Of a stretch of DNA of 64,000 nt, positions 1 through 12,889 are shown in pieces. Position numbers and translations under genes: made by a program. This DNA is from Hepsetus odoe (Eukaryota > Chordata > Actinopteri > Characiformes > Hepsetidae). The notes below the pieces were generated by a model, which was given only the letters and a program-made list of their open reading frames with translations, ran no database searches and was not told where the DNA came from. The stretch lies in NCBI GenBank assembly GCA_017165825.1, contig CM029393.1, positions 6,013,138-6,077,137 of the forward strand. The letters are read 5' to 3'. The first letter of the stretch is position 1; every line of letters starts with the position of its first letter.

Positions 1-898
1 AGATTGCTGAGAGAGGCAGATGGATGTCAGAGATAGCAAATCAGATTGCTAAAGCAAAACTGTGCCTTGATTTGGGAGCTGTTTGTATAAAGACGACCCC
101 CCTCCCCTCCCCCATGAATGACAAAAAGTCTAATTGCAGCAGCAACTCTGACAAAAGAGATGTACAAAATAAACATGTAAACAAACAAAAAAGGAAGATG
201 GGAAGAAGATGTGCTGTTATTTTTGTCCTGTGGGTATGTGTGCATGGGGAAATGGAGGGGAGGAGGGCGGGGGGGCTTGTTGTCATTTACACTCAACTGG
301 TGTCATCCTCTGCTCCAAGGCTGGTCCTTTTGAATGCCTGTAAAATAGCAAGTGTGAGGGCCTGATTGTAATTATGCTGGAACTAATATGCTTTTCAAAA
401 TGAGCCATTATGAGCTAATGCTGCACTGCAAAAGCCCTGTCTGTTTTTGTCCCTCTGTCTTGGGTAGTTTGCAAGGTACAGCTGATATCGAGGCCATTGG
501 TTACGGTATTAAAAAAAGGCTCCATGGAATCATGGCGTAATGTTGAGCTAATACTGATTCAAAGGCAATCACAGCAGATGAGGCTCGAGCTGCCTCTACC
601 TCCCTCTCACCATGTCATGGAAGCGTTTTATCACCCTTTATCCCTTGACTAATTCAGAGGATTTCGTGCAATGTTGAAATCTGCACTTTGGGTTCTAGCT
701 CTGACATTCCTTTCAGATGTTAAAAAAAAAAAAAACAAAAAAAAAAACATGGAACAGACAGATCCTCAACGCCACTTGGGCTGCATAAATAGTTGGACAT
801 TATGTGCATCTCAGTTCTCCAAGTTGTTCTAATGAGCCTTGATTTTGACAGCTGATATAGTTCCTATCAGCGGATCCTTTTGTTCACTGGTGTTCTTT

Positions 899-1171
899 GC
901 TGTGCAAAAGTCTTGGACCTCATTTCTTTATATTTTGCTCATAAATTATAAAATAAATTAGAATACACAGCTTTGTTCTGCTTTAATGATTCAGGACACT
1001 GTTCATTTTAACCAACAAAAAACAATCCTCCGAAACTGGACAGGTGCAGGGAGTGGACTGAAAATGAGCCAAAAACATTGTCTTCAGGAAGTCAGGAGAA
1101 CTGTTGCTCAACAATACATTAAAAATACAAAAAAGTCTTAGCCATCAGTGACTGCAAAAGTCTTGGAATTA
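899..1171 (-). mobile_element. mariner/Tc1-type non-autonomous element, relic
   Basis: The left edge reads CTGTGCAAAAGTCTTGG, the style of terminal repeat seen in many fish Tc1/mariner MITEs. The interior resembles the reverse complement of 5134-5335: a block near 1084 (TTCAGGAAGTCAGGAGAACTG) and the GAGCCAAAAAC and AATGATTC blocks recur there in opposite orientation. No transposase frame remains. The strand given is only relative to the second copy. Edges are approximate, and a second CTGCAAAAGTCTTGG motif near 1152 in the same orientation suggests internal rearrangement. Confidence 0.55.
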
Positions 1172-4051
1172 ACAGATAAAAATTGCATTAAATTGTGTGT
1201 TTACGTTTTGCAAGACTTTAAAATGCAAATATGGAGAAGAACCTGATTTCTGCTCGGGTCTTTTTATGGACTGTCCAGCTGCGAGGTGGAGTTAATCAAG
1301 GCTGTATTACCTCACAATTTACTCAGGGCCTCAACTGAAAAAGCCCCGAGAGAAATTGAGTAAGAGTGAAGGAAAGAGGAAAAAAAGACAATGGGAGGGG
1401 TGGTGGGTTGGAAAGAGGAGGAGTTTTAGAGGGGTGATGGATATGCCATCTGTCTAAAGTCAGAAAAGAGTGCATGTCAGGGCCTGAACGAGGACAGTGG
1501 ACTTGCTCAATGGATTTAATGATTTTTCTTTAGCTTACATGTGGTGAAACTTTTTAAGACCAACTAATCTTTGGTGGACATTTCTGAAACTGAAGTATAT
1601 TACCATAGTGGATCTGAAGAGATGACAAAGTGATGCTAAGGTGGCTTAAAGCACTCACATTGAAGCTACTGGTTCTGGTTTAGAGAAAATTCAACACAAC
1701 TGTTTAATGATGTTCTACTGCAGACATTCTACCACTAATATCAATTAAATAAAGGCGAAGAACCCCAAACCCAAATTATTAAAAAACAAAAAAAAGTCTC
1801 CTGTGAAATATATTTCATAGTGCTGCTCTAATAAAAACAAATTCATTTCAAATGATTCATGCACCATTTAGAGCCTAAGTGATCCCAACAGGGAACCAAG
1901 GGTCTGTTCTTAATTAATGAGACTATTTAATTCAACAAACCCATTCTTTTGTCTTTGGCTCTAGTTTATCTATCTCCCCATTTTATTGGTCCATAAGGGG
2001 TTGCTTGAATGGAGGGTGTTTTGAAACTCTGACATCTGTTTAGCACCTGATTCATCCCAAATTCAATTTTGCCTAACGTCAATATTTAGTTAACGATCAC
2101 ATTGGACCCTGGAGGAAAACATATCCTGGCTATAGTGATGACTGAATGGAATGTAATTAGGCTTTAATTGCTTGATAAGTGAGTAGGCATCGGCTTGAGG
2201 ACTTTATCAATATCCCCAGAACCTTCAAATGGAATTACAGCAAAGTCATTATGTGGAGGATTAATCGGGATGTACCTTATTGTCTTAAAACAGCGAAATT
2301 TGTTTGTGGCTTGACCTCATCGTCCTCAGGGATTTTTTTGTTTCAACGAAGGTGATAATTAGTCACCATTTGTTCCTGCAAAGATATGACTCTATACAAA
2401 GAATGTTACTCAAAAAGCGCTGTCTATAAATGGGAAAATTTTTGGATTGCTCAGTTTAGATTCCAACAAGCAATAAAGATCCCTATATGGATTACTGTGT
2501 CAGTGGGTCTACTCGTGCTCCATTGCTTTATTTCTAATCTTGCCGTAGCCTTCTTGTGACCCACCCACATGTCTAAAAGTCAGAGTGTAATAAAATTCTG
2601 GGGTTTCTGGTATAACTCCAGATTAAACCCCAGCTCCAGTGATCCACAAACAGGGCAACTACGTATGTCACCCCAGGCCCCTCTCCCAACCAAGCCGGGA
2701 ACATAGGCTTTAGCCATATTACTTGTGTGCCATAATCCATTCTGGACTATCAGGAGCACTGGGCCCCATGATAAAAACCCAGCATCCCAATCAGAGGATC
2801 TCGCCGGGACAGAGATGGGGCCATATCATGCCCCTCTCTCTCTGCTCTATCAGCGCTGGCGTCTGTTCCATTACCATAATCCTTTGCTCATTGTCGCGGG
2901 GCCTGTTGACCTTCAGTCTCAGGCATGCCATCCAAACTTCTCAGAGCTACTGAAATCGAGGTTTGTGACACCATTTGAGGAAGCAAAAGCACATCCTTGG
3001 CTTTGCAACACAAAATGCACATCAGTATTCTGACCATGGTCCTGAAGGCAAAGGAGCACAGCAGTGCAAAATGAAAAGGACAAAATTTGATTGCAGGATT
3101 TGACAAACAAGGCTCTTTAAGAAGTCTAGGTGTGTTTTCATGCTTGAGAAAAATGTAAACAACAGAGATGTGTTGACTATTTGAGTAAACCCAGTTCGTC
3201 TTTATGCAGAATCGTGTGGCGTCGGAGGGAACAAACAAAAAGACAGCACATGCTCCCTTCCCCCTCAGGAGGCCGAGGTGACTTTGGAAAGTGATCTATA
3301 GACCACTGCGCCAGTCTCAAGTGTTGTCATGGCGCATTAGTGGCAAAGCACTGTGCTGCATCCTCATGAAAACCAACAAAGGGATATTCCCGGATATGTA
3401 CATATTCAACTTTGTATGTTCAAGGGTATTTTTGCTGGAGTGCGGGCTGGCTGTTGAAAAAATCAATCTTTATTAAAAGATGGGAAGACGAAAGAATTGA
3501 TTTAATGAATGCGGACTCATGTCCTGCGGCCGCATGTAATCCGTTGAGAATCATTGAGCCGGAGCTCGGGGGAGACAAAAAAGACGTTCGGCGAAGACTC
3601 CTCGAGTGGCCTGTAATGATAGTCTCCATATAATCCCCTAATTCCTTGTTTAATTAAACTCCAGAGCCGGCCTTGAGACTGAGCCAGTTTGGTTGCTCTT
3701 TTTTATTAGCACAGTTGTTGTTTTTTTGTTCTTGGTTCCTTACTGTGAAGGCTCCAAACATACTTACACATGCACAGACCGACAGATAGACACATGCATG
3801 TACACACAAATCCACACAGGCCCTTTTTGTCACCTCCTTTGTTGGCACTGTGGCTGCAGCAGTAGTGGTCCTGGCAGATGGGGGGTGTTTGAGAGCTGAT
3901 CTGCTCTGGCTAGAAGGAGCTGAGAGAAGGGGGAAATGCTGCTGTGAAGTGGTCCAGCCGTGCAGCAGTTGGGCACAGAGCACACATGCTGTCTCTAAAG
4001 GAGATTTGCCTTCTCTGTGGCAGCTGTGGCATTGCGGGGGAAGGTGCTCAG

Positions 4052-4053
<2 letters not shown>

Positions 4054-4114
<61 letters not shown>
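4054..4114. repeat. (CT)n microsatellite
   Basis: About 30 uninterrupted CT units. Long open frames across it in several registers (Ser-Leu or Arg-Glu polymers) are artefacts of the repeat. Confidence 0.97.
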
Positions 4115-4118
<4 letters not shown>

Positions 4119-5133
4119 TTCCTCTTCTTCTTTTCCCCTCTCTCCCTTTCTTTCTTCCTTTGCCTTTTCACTCCTTCCCCATGGATGATGCAAGACCGCA
4201 GGGCCTGGAGCAATGCTTCTGTGTTCCGCCACTTGTCAACACTCCACCGTTTACAGCGAGTAAATGTGCGAGTGTGATTTTTGTGACAGGACCTTTCAAA
4301 AGCCTTGCTGCCTCCTTGAATAGATACACAGAGGTGGCTCGGGAATACAGTATGATGCAATTTTAGACGCAATTATCATGGTAATGTATTGCAGTAGTAT
4401 AACTAAGCACACTCCGTATCTCTGCTCACAAATGCTGCTCTTGGCCTGAACTGTAATGGAGCTTGGCTTTGTACAAGCCCAAAACATCCCAGGCTGAAAC
4501 GCAAAACCGCCAACTGCAATCTGTACTTATGCTTGACAGTGTGTCTTGGGGAGGAAGCAAAAAAAAAAAAAAGTAATGTACAAATTTGTTGTAATATGTT
4601 TTGAACCCTGGCTTCAAACACAAAGACTGGGGAATTCAATGGCCCAAAAGTAATACAGTATCATACATACTTATTTCAAGCACTCGCCTCTTAGCGGCTA
4701 GCCTCAGGCCGATGTAGAGAGAATAAGGGGGATGCAGAATGGCAAGGTGTCCTGTGTAGATTACCCTAACCCTCCCAGCGATCGTCCCCAGGCCTCCAGA
4801 GCTCAGTGGCAGGATTATGTTTCTGAAGACTCCACTCGTGTGAATAAGAGCCATACGAACTATAGCCTGGGCTCAATGTGAAGATAACAGAACATTAATA
4901 CTGCTGTGACTGCACTCCCTGGGTTTTACACAATTTTTGGATCTTTAAAATTCCTTACCAATTTTAACATCGCATATTTATTTTAATTGTTTTGTCATGT
5001 TTTGCTAATTGTTGCGTTTTTTTTGTTGCACTTTTCGTTGGATTTTGAGGAAACCTTTAAACTCTAGGCTTGTTGTTTAATATTAACACTTATTCAGGAA
5101 CTACTTTAATCAATTCATTTGCTAAATACAGTA

Positions 5134-5335
5134 CTGTGCAAAAGTTTTCCCTCAGTTTCCTCCCAATTATTTTACACTTGCAGTTCTCCTGACTTTCTGA
5201 AGGACAAAGTTTTTGGCTCTCATTTTCAATGCAGTTTCAGTACCTGAGCAGTTTCAGATGATTGCTTTAGTTGGTTAAGCCACACAGTGACCTAAATATG
5301 AATCATTAAAGCTGAATAAAGCTATCTTAGGTAAG
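5134..5335 (+). mobile_element. mariner/Tc1-type non-autonomous element, relic
   Basis: It starts CTGTGCAAAAG directly after a TA dinucleotide at 5132-5133, the normal target of Tc1/mariner elements. The interior (CAGTTCTCCTGACTTTCTGA near 5180, then GTTTTTGGCTC and GAATCATTAAAGCTGAA) matches the element at 899-1171 in inverted orientation. The right end is not clear. It lies about 300 bp upstream of the homeodomain exon. Confidence 0.5.
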
Positions 5336-5630
5336 ACATGAAGCAGTGAAGAAACAGGTGCAGATATTTCCAGATGATCAGGCTGGTGATGCTGAATGCC
5401 GAGTGGTTGTCATCCCTTTATCTGGGCACCTTGCATCTTTTTTAGAAAACTTTTTAACCCATTTCTTTAATTTAATCTACTCAAGAGGCCAAAAATACAA
5501 CATTTGGATTTGTCTGAGAGTTTGACAAGTTGTGATTTGCACCAACAAGGTGATTCCTTACAAATGAGGAAGAACATCAATTTGCACAAAGTTGTAAGGA
5601 AATCTGTTAAACAACCTTTCAACTTGGCAG

Positions 5631-5830
5631 GCCACCGTACAGACGAGGGTTCAGACGTTGAGTCAGAGCCGGACCTGCCACTGAAGAGGAAGCAGAGGCG
5701 CAGCCGAACCACTTTCACTGCTGAGCAACTGGAGGAACTGGAGAAAGCCTTTGAGCGAACGCACTACCCAGACATCTACACCCGTGAGGAACTGGCCCAG
5801 AGAACCAAACTGACCGAGGCCCGTGTACAG
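5631..5830 (+). CDS. pax7: pax7 exon 5: linker and homeodomain residues 1-46
   Basis: PAX7 is a nuclear paired-class homeodomain transcription factor. This 200-bp exon uses acceptor TTGGCAG (5624-5630) and donor CAG|GTTAGC (5831). It is read with one base from the previous exon (the first codon gives Gly). It encodes an acidic linker (DEGSDVESEPDLPLKRK), then the homeodomain N-arm and helices 1-2 from QRRSRTTF (codon at 5693) to EARVQ, ending exactly at homeodomain residue 46. The 46/47 intron position is conserved in paired-class genes. Diagnostic residues favour PAX7 over PAX3: DVESEPD rather than DIDSEPD, EKAFERT rather than ERAFERT, and QRTKL rather than QRAKL. The frame stays open upstream to an ATG at 5504, but the splice-compatible acceptor and family comparison place the exon start at 5631. 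Without splicing the frame stops about 15 codons into the intron, cutting the homeodomain. The pax7a versus pax7b assignment is not resolved. Confidence 0.95.
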
Positions 5831-8800
5831 GTTAGCCACACATGCACAGCAAAGTCTATGTTTGTGTAAGGCAGAGGAACTCACATATACAAATCTGCAT
5901 CTTTCACAACCAGCAATGATGAATTGTGCCATGCACATTAGAAACATCCTCTAACCAACAGTGAGTGGGAGTGGGTTCTTTATCTAACAGATCCAGGAGA
6001 TTGCGAGAGTTTCATAGCTACACAAGGCTGCTCAAAGCCTTCTATACTTTTAGATCAATAGGTTTCTTCTAGACATTAATTCAACAAAGTTATCTGTCTT
6101 ATCCATTTAAGGAGGAATGTAAACAGTGAAAATCATTACGAGCCAATTATGACAGTGCTATTTTTAGCGACTACACTAAATTTTCAATGACTAAAGTCAT
6201 TGACCTCTCATTAGTAGTGCTTTACTGTTGCTCATGATCATGGTCTACAATGTTGCCTTTATCCAACCCCATCTTTCCCTTACTGACTGTAGATAATGGT
6301 GTATTGACAGCCTTGTGAGTATGGCCTTGTAAGTTTACTAAGCAAAAAAAATTCAACCAGCTACTTTTCTTGTTAGCTGATCCGTCTTGTTTCTGTAATC
6401 CAGTACGCCTCCAGTGGACTAGAATGTGTTTTTACAGACATGTTTATTTCCCACGAATAGTTTTTCATCATCTTCCAACTGCGCTCAAATCAAAGCAGTC
6501 AATTTTTAACATAATTGTGGAAAAGCAGCATCTGCCAAGTGTATTTGCATAAATGAGTTCTGATATGTAAACGTACTGTGGCAGATTGACCTTGAGATCT
6601 TTTTTGACTGCTCACGTCTTTTCTCATCCCCTGTGCTTGTCATCTTTATCTGTTATATATGTAACTGTGTGAGACTGGCTGTTTTGACCTCTGGCTCCAG
6701 ATCATTCCAAGACATTCTAGGAAGCCTTTTTCTTACACCCAAACCACTTTTTTTGACAGCTCTTGCACCCTGTAGTTTTATGCAACAGCGAAAAACAAAT
6801 ACAGTAGAGTTATAGCAGCAGCTGTTGTCAGAGGGAGACTGGGGTTATGGAGGTAGGAGAGGGGGGCCAAACAGACAGAGAGAAAAAGAGACAAAATGCA
6901 TTCCTCATGGGTTTCTCATCTCTCTTGATGGCCCGATGAGAAAGCAGACCGCTGCTTGTAAACCCCTCTACATATCAGAGATCTTTCTTACTCTCTGGGG
7001 ATTCTGTGCCCCTACAACAACATTAATCAATCAAGACCTTGTAAAAAAATAAAGAAAAATCATGAAAAAAAGGAGGGTGGTCCAGGGCGCCTTGTTCTTT
7101 TCACTACCAGCCTTCTTTCCTTGTATTTCGTAGAGGCACTCATAAGCCCCCTTCAAAACGACATGCCGGCAGGGTAACGGATTCCACATATGTCTCTCTG
7201 ACTGTCTCCAAGTGCTCAAGGAGAAAGATGTATGTGTCTAAATTGTTGCATCCCCACTCATGGGAGGATGCTGCAAGATTTATTCTTATATTTGTTTTTC
7301 ACAAGATTTCACACTTGGAGAATTCCTCCCAGACAAATATGAATTCATGGACATAGGCACATGGGCTCTCAATTTGTCTGCTGCATCTGTAATGAGAATA
7401 GATGACCAATATCCAACACTGGTTTTGCAGAAATGTGAAAAGTCAGACAAGCTGGTTTCCAAATGTTTAAATTATGGAAGAAATTGGGATATTTTTTCTG
7501 TTTACCCATTTCTTGTCAAACTTCTGCTATAATCAGTTTTAGCACTGTTTCCCCCAGGCACCCGCAATGATTAGAGGAGGCCAAATGGCTTCACACCACA
7601 GTCCACTCCTGTTCCTGCTTACTTTTAAAACATATTTGTAGGTTACTCAAACATTTCAGGTCCAGCATGAATACCTTGAAAGGGATGTGGGCTAGGTTTT
7701 GCTTATTTCTGGCAACAGATGCAAATGAGGAAAAACAGAACATGAAGAAAAGATTGGACAAGGCGAAGAACTAAAAGGACATTTCACTCCCCTCCCCATT
7801 CTGATGGGTAATGGAGCTAAAGGATGTCATGTGAAAAGCGGAGGTATTCGAGTCATGGATATAATTTGTTAATGCAATTTTCCTCATAATCTAATTTTGG
7901 AACACTTTGAAAATCTCCAAAGGTCAACTCAAACTTAATTTTCTTAAAAGGTCACTCTAAGAAAGTGACTCTGGTTAACCAAAATAAATAATAGCCATAG
8001 GTCTTCAATGTTGTTCAGCTGAAGTCTAAGAAGGGGGAGGGTCTGGCTTTGGACTATGAAGAGTATTGTGGAAGTCCCCCTTTTTTTCCCTTCCTCGTGT
8101 CATGTGTGGCTTTGTCATTGGGTCTGTTTTTACTCCATTGGCCCAGTCAAACAGAATGTCTACCAGAATCATCAGAGAAATACATTGACTTCATAACATC
8201 ACTGTACATTTTATCTGAAAGTCTCAGAGCTTATTAGAAAGACTTCAGAACTGACAAGTGTGAGTAAGTGCACTTTTCTCGAGAGTCAGTTGCACGAGCT
8301 CTTTATTGCTAGATACGGTTTTCAGGTCACTCAGCAACTACCATCATATTCCAATGTATGCCGTTGCAGGGCAAGAGGCAGTTCTTTTTGCAGAAGAACC
8401 TCACAGAAAATCAGATTGGCCTGATTGGGCAAGGCTGGGATGGTTTTCCATTGTAGGTTCTCCCAGATTGATCTTTGAACAGATCTTTGGACAGACCTGC
8501 TTTACCACAGCTGTGCAGACCCATCCAGCAGATGTCAGTTTAGTGGGACTGTAGAAGAGGGCAGTGGGGTGAGTGAGAGGCCAGGAGAGGGGCCTCTCCA
8601 TCACTGGATCATCTGCTTCAGGCTCAGAGCACATCATGGCATGAACTCCCTTGGCTCTCCTTTCCCAAAAGGGCAGGCAACTGCAAGATAGTGTGACTTG
8701 CATGTGAATTGTCTTTTTGGTCCTTTAGTACTTTGTCCAAGTTTTTACAGTTTTATATTAGAATGTAATGTTCTGAAGCTTTGGTAGCCCTTAGAAATGC

Positions 8801-9412
8801 GATTTTAAGAAAAACTGAATCATTCACATGGAACCTTTGTACTCCATGGAGATTCTTTGTGGCTTGAAATAATTCTACACACTTGCACATCATTACCATA
8901 AGGAAAGTTGTTCTTCATTGGCAAAGCTTTAAGGATCGTTTCTGGTACCCTTGTTCTAAAGAGTGAATGCATATATGCCTTATATGAATTTTCTCTGAAT
9001 TGAAAACACCAACCTCTAATCATTAATACATAAGAAATAACTGTCCAAAATGACATACAATAAAATCAAATTACAATTTCCCATTTTGGAGATACAACGA
9101 TTCCTGCAGTACCCTGTCCTGCAGTACCAATAAGAGTAAATAACCTGATCTGATCCCAGTATAACCTCATGGCCACTGTGGAGCAACATCTCCAGTGTCA
9201 GATCTCCAGCCAACCTCTTCTCATAAGGCTCGTTTTCCCATTCATCTTCACCAGGACCCTGTCATGCCATTTTCTGCCTGCAGTCCATTTCTACATTTTA
9301 TCACTCTAACTGACAAATCATGGGATCAGATCCATATCAGTTCCAGGCTGGCGTGACGGGAAGCTGAAGCATGGGATGCTCTTCTGGTGTCACAGAGCTC
9401 AGCCAGGCCTCT

Positions 9413-9414
<2 letters not shown>

Positions 9415-9472
<58 letters not shown>

Positions 9473-9574
9473 TTAGATCCACAGTTTTTTTGCAGATGAG
9501 CTGAGCTGAAGATCTAAAAGCTGAGCCTATCGTAGCAGAGAGAAAGAGAGAGAGAGAGAAAGAGAAAGAGAGAG
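9415..9574. repeat. (TC)n followed by (GA)n, inverted pair
   Basis: A pure TC tract (9415-9469) is followed after about 67 bp by an imperfect GA tract (9537-9574, broken by AAAG units). The two are complementary, so a transcript or single strand could fold back. Confidence 0.95.
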
Positions 9575-12500
9575 TATGAAAACTATAGCGAGAGAGCACT
9601 TGTTGCATCTCCTTTGAAATGTTAGCTGGGTTAAACATTAAATCCTGGGGTGTTTTGAAGGAAGGACGACTACAGAGGAGGAGCAGCAGGAGATGAAGAG
9701 CCTGGCGGCTGCTGTAAATCAGTTCTTTCCCCCAATGAATGTGAATTACATTCCCTTCTAATTTAGGCTGAAGTATTTAAGAGGCTGAGGAAGACTCCAC
9801 ATCAGTTAGTGTTCGTTCTAGAGCCATGAAGCTGCCTGCTCTCCACTTCTGTCACATAGGTCCTCTTTTAGTGCCAACAAACATTTCGCTATTATAGTTA
9901 GGGTAATCTAATAAGGTATAAGCATTGCCTTTTATGAACCGTAAAAATCAATTTGGCCAAAAAATTTAGCCCTCCTTTATCAGAGAGTTGCCATCACACC
10001 AGCATCTATCCATGGCCAAGAGAACATTATCTCATTCTTGTTGTTGCTGTCCCATGTATACTACTGTACTCTCCATGCTGTACAAAATTTAGCGTGGAAT
10101 ATTGAAGCATGAAATATCGCACTAATGTGCAAGATTTCAATATTGAAACTGTCCGTCTGAAGACCCTTCCTGACACACTGGCTAAAAACTGCCCATTTTA
10201 GTAGACATGTTCTCAATCAGTGTCAACAGCTAGAGAAGTAGTGTGTAAACTTATGTAATACTGATGTAGGAACATGCTGAACTATGTAGTAGTTGCTTGC
10301 AATGACAGTAGGGGAGTGGCGTATCAGAAATCCCACCCAACCCAACAGGCGAGCCCTGTTCCTGGGAGCCTAGGCTTATGCAGCATAAAAGAATAAATAG
10401 GATTTATGTAGATTGCAGAAGAGCAAAATTGTTGCAATGCATCAGTGTGAATGTTTGAACAGTTTCGTATTATTAGAATTTAAATGACTTTCTTTCAGTC
10501 GCTCTGTATTCTTTGATACTTATCAGGCTAATCCTACTCTCCTCTCTGCGATCCGCACTCCCAGCTACGTTAATTAGCATAGTGCCAGACTGGCAGGCAG
10601 AAGCAGAGAGGGAGTGAGAGAGAGACATAGCTGAGGTCTGAACTGCTGTTTGATTTAGACTATGCACACCACTGGAGTAAACTGTGTGTGTGGATAACCT
10701 AAATGGATGTTTTAGGTTTAATCCTGCATTCACACAGTAAACGTTGCAGTATTTGTGAAATTGTAGCCTTTCTTAATTTGCATAGGCCTGTTTACAGGGC
10801 AAGAAATGGGCTTAATGGAGAGTGCTGTAGGTGTCTGGTGTTTCCAGTCCAGAACACCACCATCCTCACAAAAACAGGACAGTAAACAGCCTGGAAGAAA
10901 AGGGGGATAGAAGAAGTAGTGTGTCTGTGTATGTGCAATATTATCCCATTTATCCGTGACAGGTGTGTGCCGTAAACATAAATCTCCAGACGCTTGCACT
11001 GGACGGAAGGGAACAGGTTCGGATCCCTGCCTTTGGGTTAGAGTGTTGTTAGACTCGCGATAAGTCACACTAACACACTAGCATATACACACATTTACTG
11101 GCACATCCAAGTAAATTCAAAGAAATAGCAACATCAGCAAACAAGTGAGCTCCACCAAATGGGACATGTTTTTTTTTTTCTAGGTGTAATGACAACCATG
11201 GTGTCTATGTGGTAGGGCTATAATATTAAATTGACAAAATCAAGCTGTAGTTGCATCAGTCACTCATTGCTGTCAAAGGTTCAAGCAGAGAGTTTATCTT
11301 TTCTTGCATCATAAAGAAAGATTTGAAAGACAAAAACAAAGGTGAAACTGTGAATGATGGCAACATTATGGCAGGAGCAAAAAGTAGGAAAAAGCCAAAA
11401 GCATGATGATTCAATTAGTCATTTATTTAAATTAAAGTCAACACATTAACCTTATTACAAATATTTAATTTTATTGCAGAAATGAATGTCTTGCATCCTT
11501 GTTGCAGTCTTTCGGTGTCACTTCGACTCCCCCAGAAAGTGGCAGAGCTGTAGTCTCAGTAGAAATGCAGTGTTGAGGGAGTCAAGGGGCAGCACTGAAG
11601 CCCTTCCACACACAAGGCCTCCACAGAGGGAGGGATGAGACGTGTCTCTGTGGAGGAATTAGACTGGATTGCAGGAATCTGGGACTGTCCAAGGTGACTT
11701 TGTGATTGGGTTCCAGAGCGGAGCCCCAAATCCAGCTCACAGGCAACGGCTGGTGTGGCCTAAACCCAAGCATCCTTACACACACACATGCACACACTGA
11801 GTCATTTAGCGATGCACTCATCTCTTACCCTCCCCACCTCCATCCGCACTAAACAGAGCAGTTTTTATATGGGCACACAGGCTTCACCGTTTGGCAGGTT
11901 TAACTCGATAGTGCGGCAGACCACTGGCATTCCAGTTAACTTGTGTTCCTCGGTGATGCCGCTTTCAATTCAAAGGGCTTGTGGCAAATTCACTTAGACA
12001 GATCGGCTTCACAGGCTCCTCTTATGATTAAGGCAGACGGGTGTCCGAGAGCCATTGTCTCAGCTTGTGGACTGGTAGGATGAAGAGTCTCCACTGTGAG
12101 AGTGTGAAGAGGATTTCAAATCTCTTTATAGAATTATGGGCGAGGATTGCAATGAAGCCTTGTGTAGCCCAGATTGTGTGGTCTTAAGACTCGTTTCCAC
12201 TGAGATTCTGGAACCTTTTGGGGAACTAGGCAATTCTGAAACTGTGCTGAATTAATTCCTGTTTGGTTTTCCCGAAATGATGTATGTGGCAAATGTATAG
12301 CGACATAGGAAGCATAGAGGTCATTGTTCCTTTACTGCTTTTCTTCATTCCTTCAAATTTCTTCAGTATTTTTTTTTTTTTTACACATTTTTGGAAGATC
12401 TGTGCAGCAGAATCATTCACTCAGACTTTTGAAATGCTGATCAGGGCTGGTTGAGTGGTCAGTCCACTTTTCTGTTCTAATTGGTGTTCTCTTTTCTCAC

Positions 12501-12696
12501 TTGTCCTGCTTATAAACCTGACACTTATTAACATTTTTTTCATAAAACGTATTCAATTTTTTTTTCATAAAGCATAAAAAACGCTGGTTAAGTGAGAAAT
12601 TAGCAACAGTTTGGCAGGCTCCAACTTTGGAAAAAAATATCCAGAATATGAGAATTATGGTCCCTGAAAGCATAGCCCACAATCAGACCTGTCTCT

Positions 12697-12889
12697 TACA
12701 TTTAGAGCATTTACCTAACGCTCTTATCCAGAGCGACTTAGATTTCTTGACTACAGGAACAGTCTCCCTGGAGCAATTTGGGGTTAAGGGTTTTTACTCA
12801 GGAACCCAGTAGTGGTAAGGCTGGAGCTGGAATTTGAACCTGCAATTTCTTGGTCTGTAGTATCCTACCACTAGACCACCACCTCCACC
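12697..12889 (-). mobile_element. tRNA-derived SINE, family B, minus strand
   Basis: Read on the minus strand it begins GGTGGTCTAGTGGTAGGA (A-box-like), then GCAGGTTCAAATTCC (B-box-like), and ends in the tail AGTCGCTCTGGATAAGAGCG and CTAAATGTAA. That tail is widespread in teleost retroposons. A second copy lies at 46701-46891 on the plus strand with the same order of blocks. It is decayed and has no obvious target duplication. I do not assign a Repbase name. Confidence 0.8.

Larger units (their letters stand above)
1..5630 (+). other. pax7: 3' part of pax7 intron 4 (non-coding)
   Basis: No coding exon is visible before 5631. The paired-domain and octapeptide exons of PAX7 must lie upstream of the window. 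The stretch holds an A-rich tract (about 721-747), two mariner-type relics, a CT microsatellite at 4054-4114 and otherwise mixed single-copy sequence. Two parts are repeat-free, with TAAT-type homeodomain core motifs and intact-looking composition: about 2090-2300 and 3480-3665. They are candidates for conserved regulatory DNA, but this is inference. The intron ends in TTGGCAG at 5624-5630. The numbering as intron 4 follows the known vertebrate PAX7 exon order. Confidence 0.75.

Noticed and set aside
3654..4372. Overlapping frames of 112-192 codons on both strands
   Set aside because: Length comes from the CT microsatellite at 4054-4114. The non-repeat parts lack any protein family signature.
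8820..9060. Possible fish interspersed repeat with GGAACCTTTG-type motif
   Set aside because: Only one short motif resembled a known repeat style. No second copy or termini in the window.
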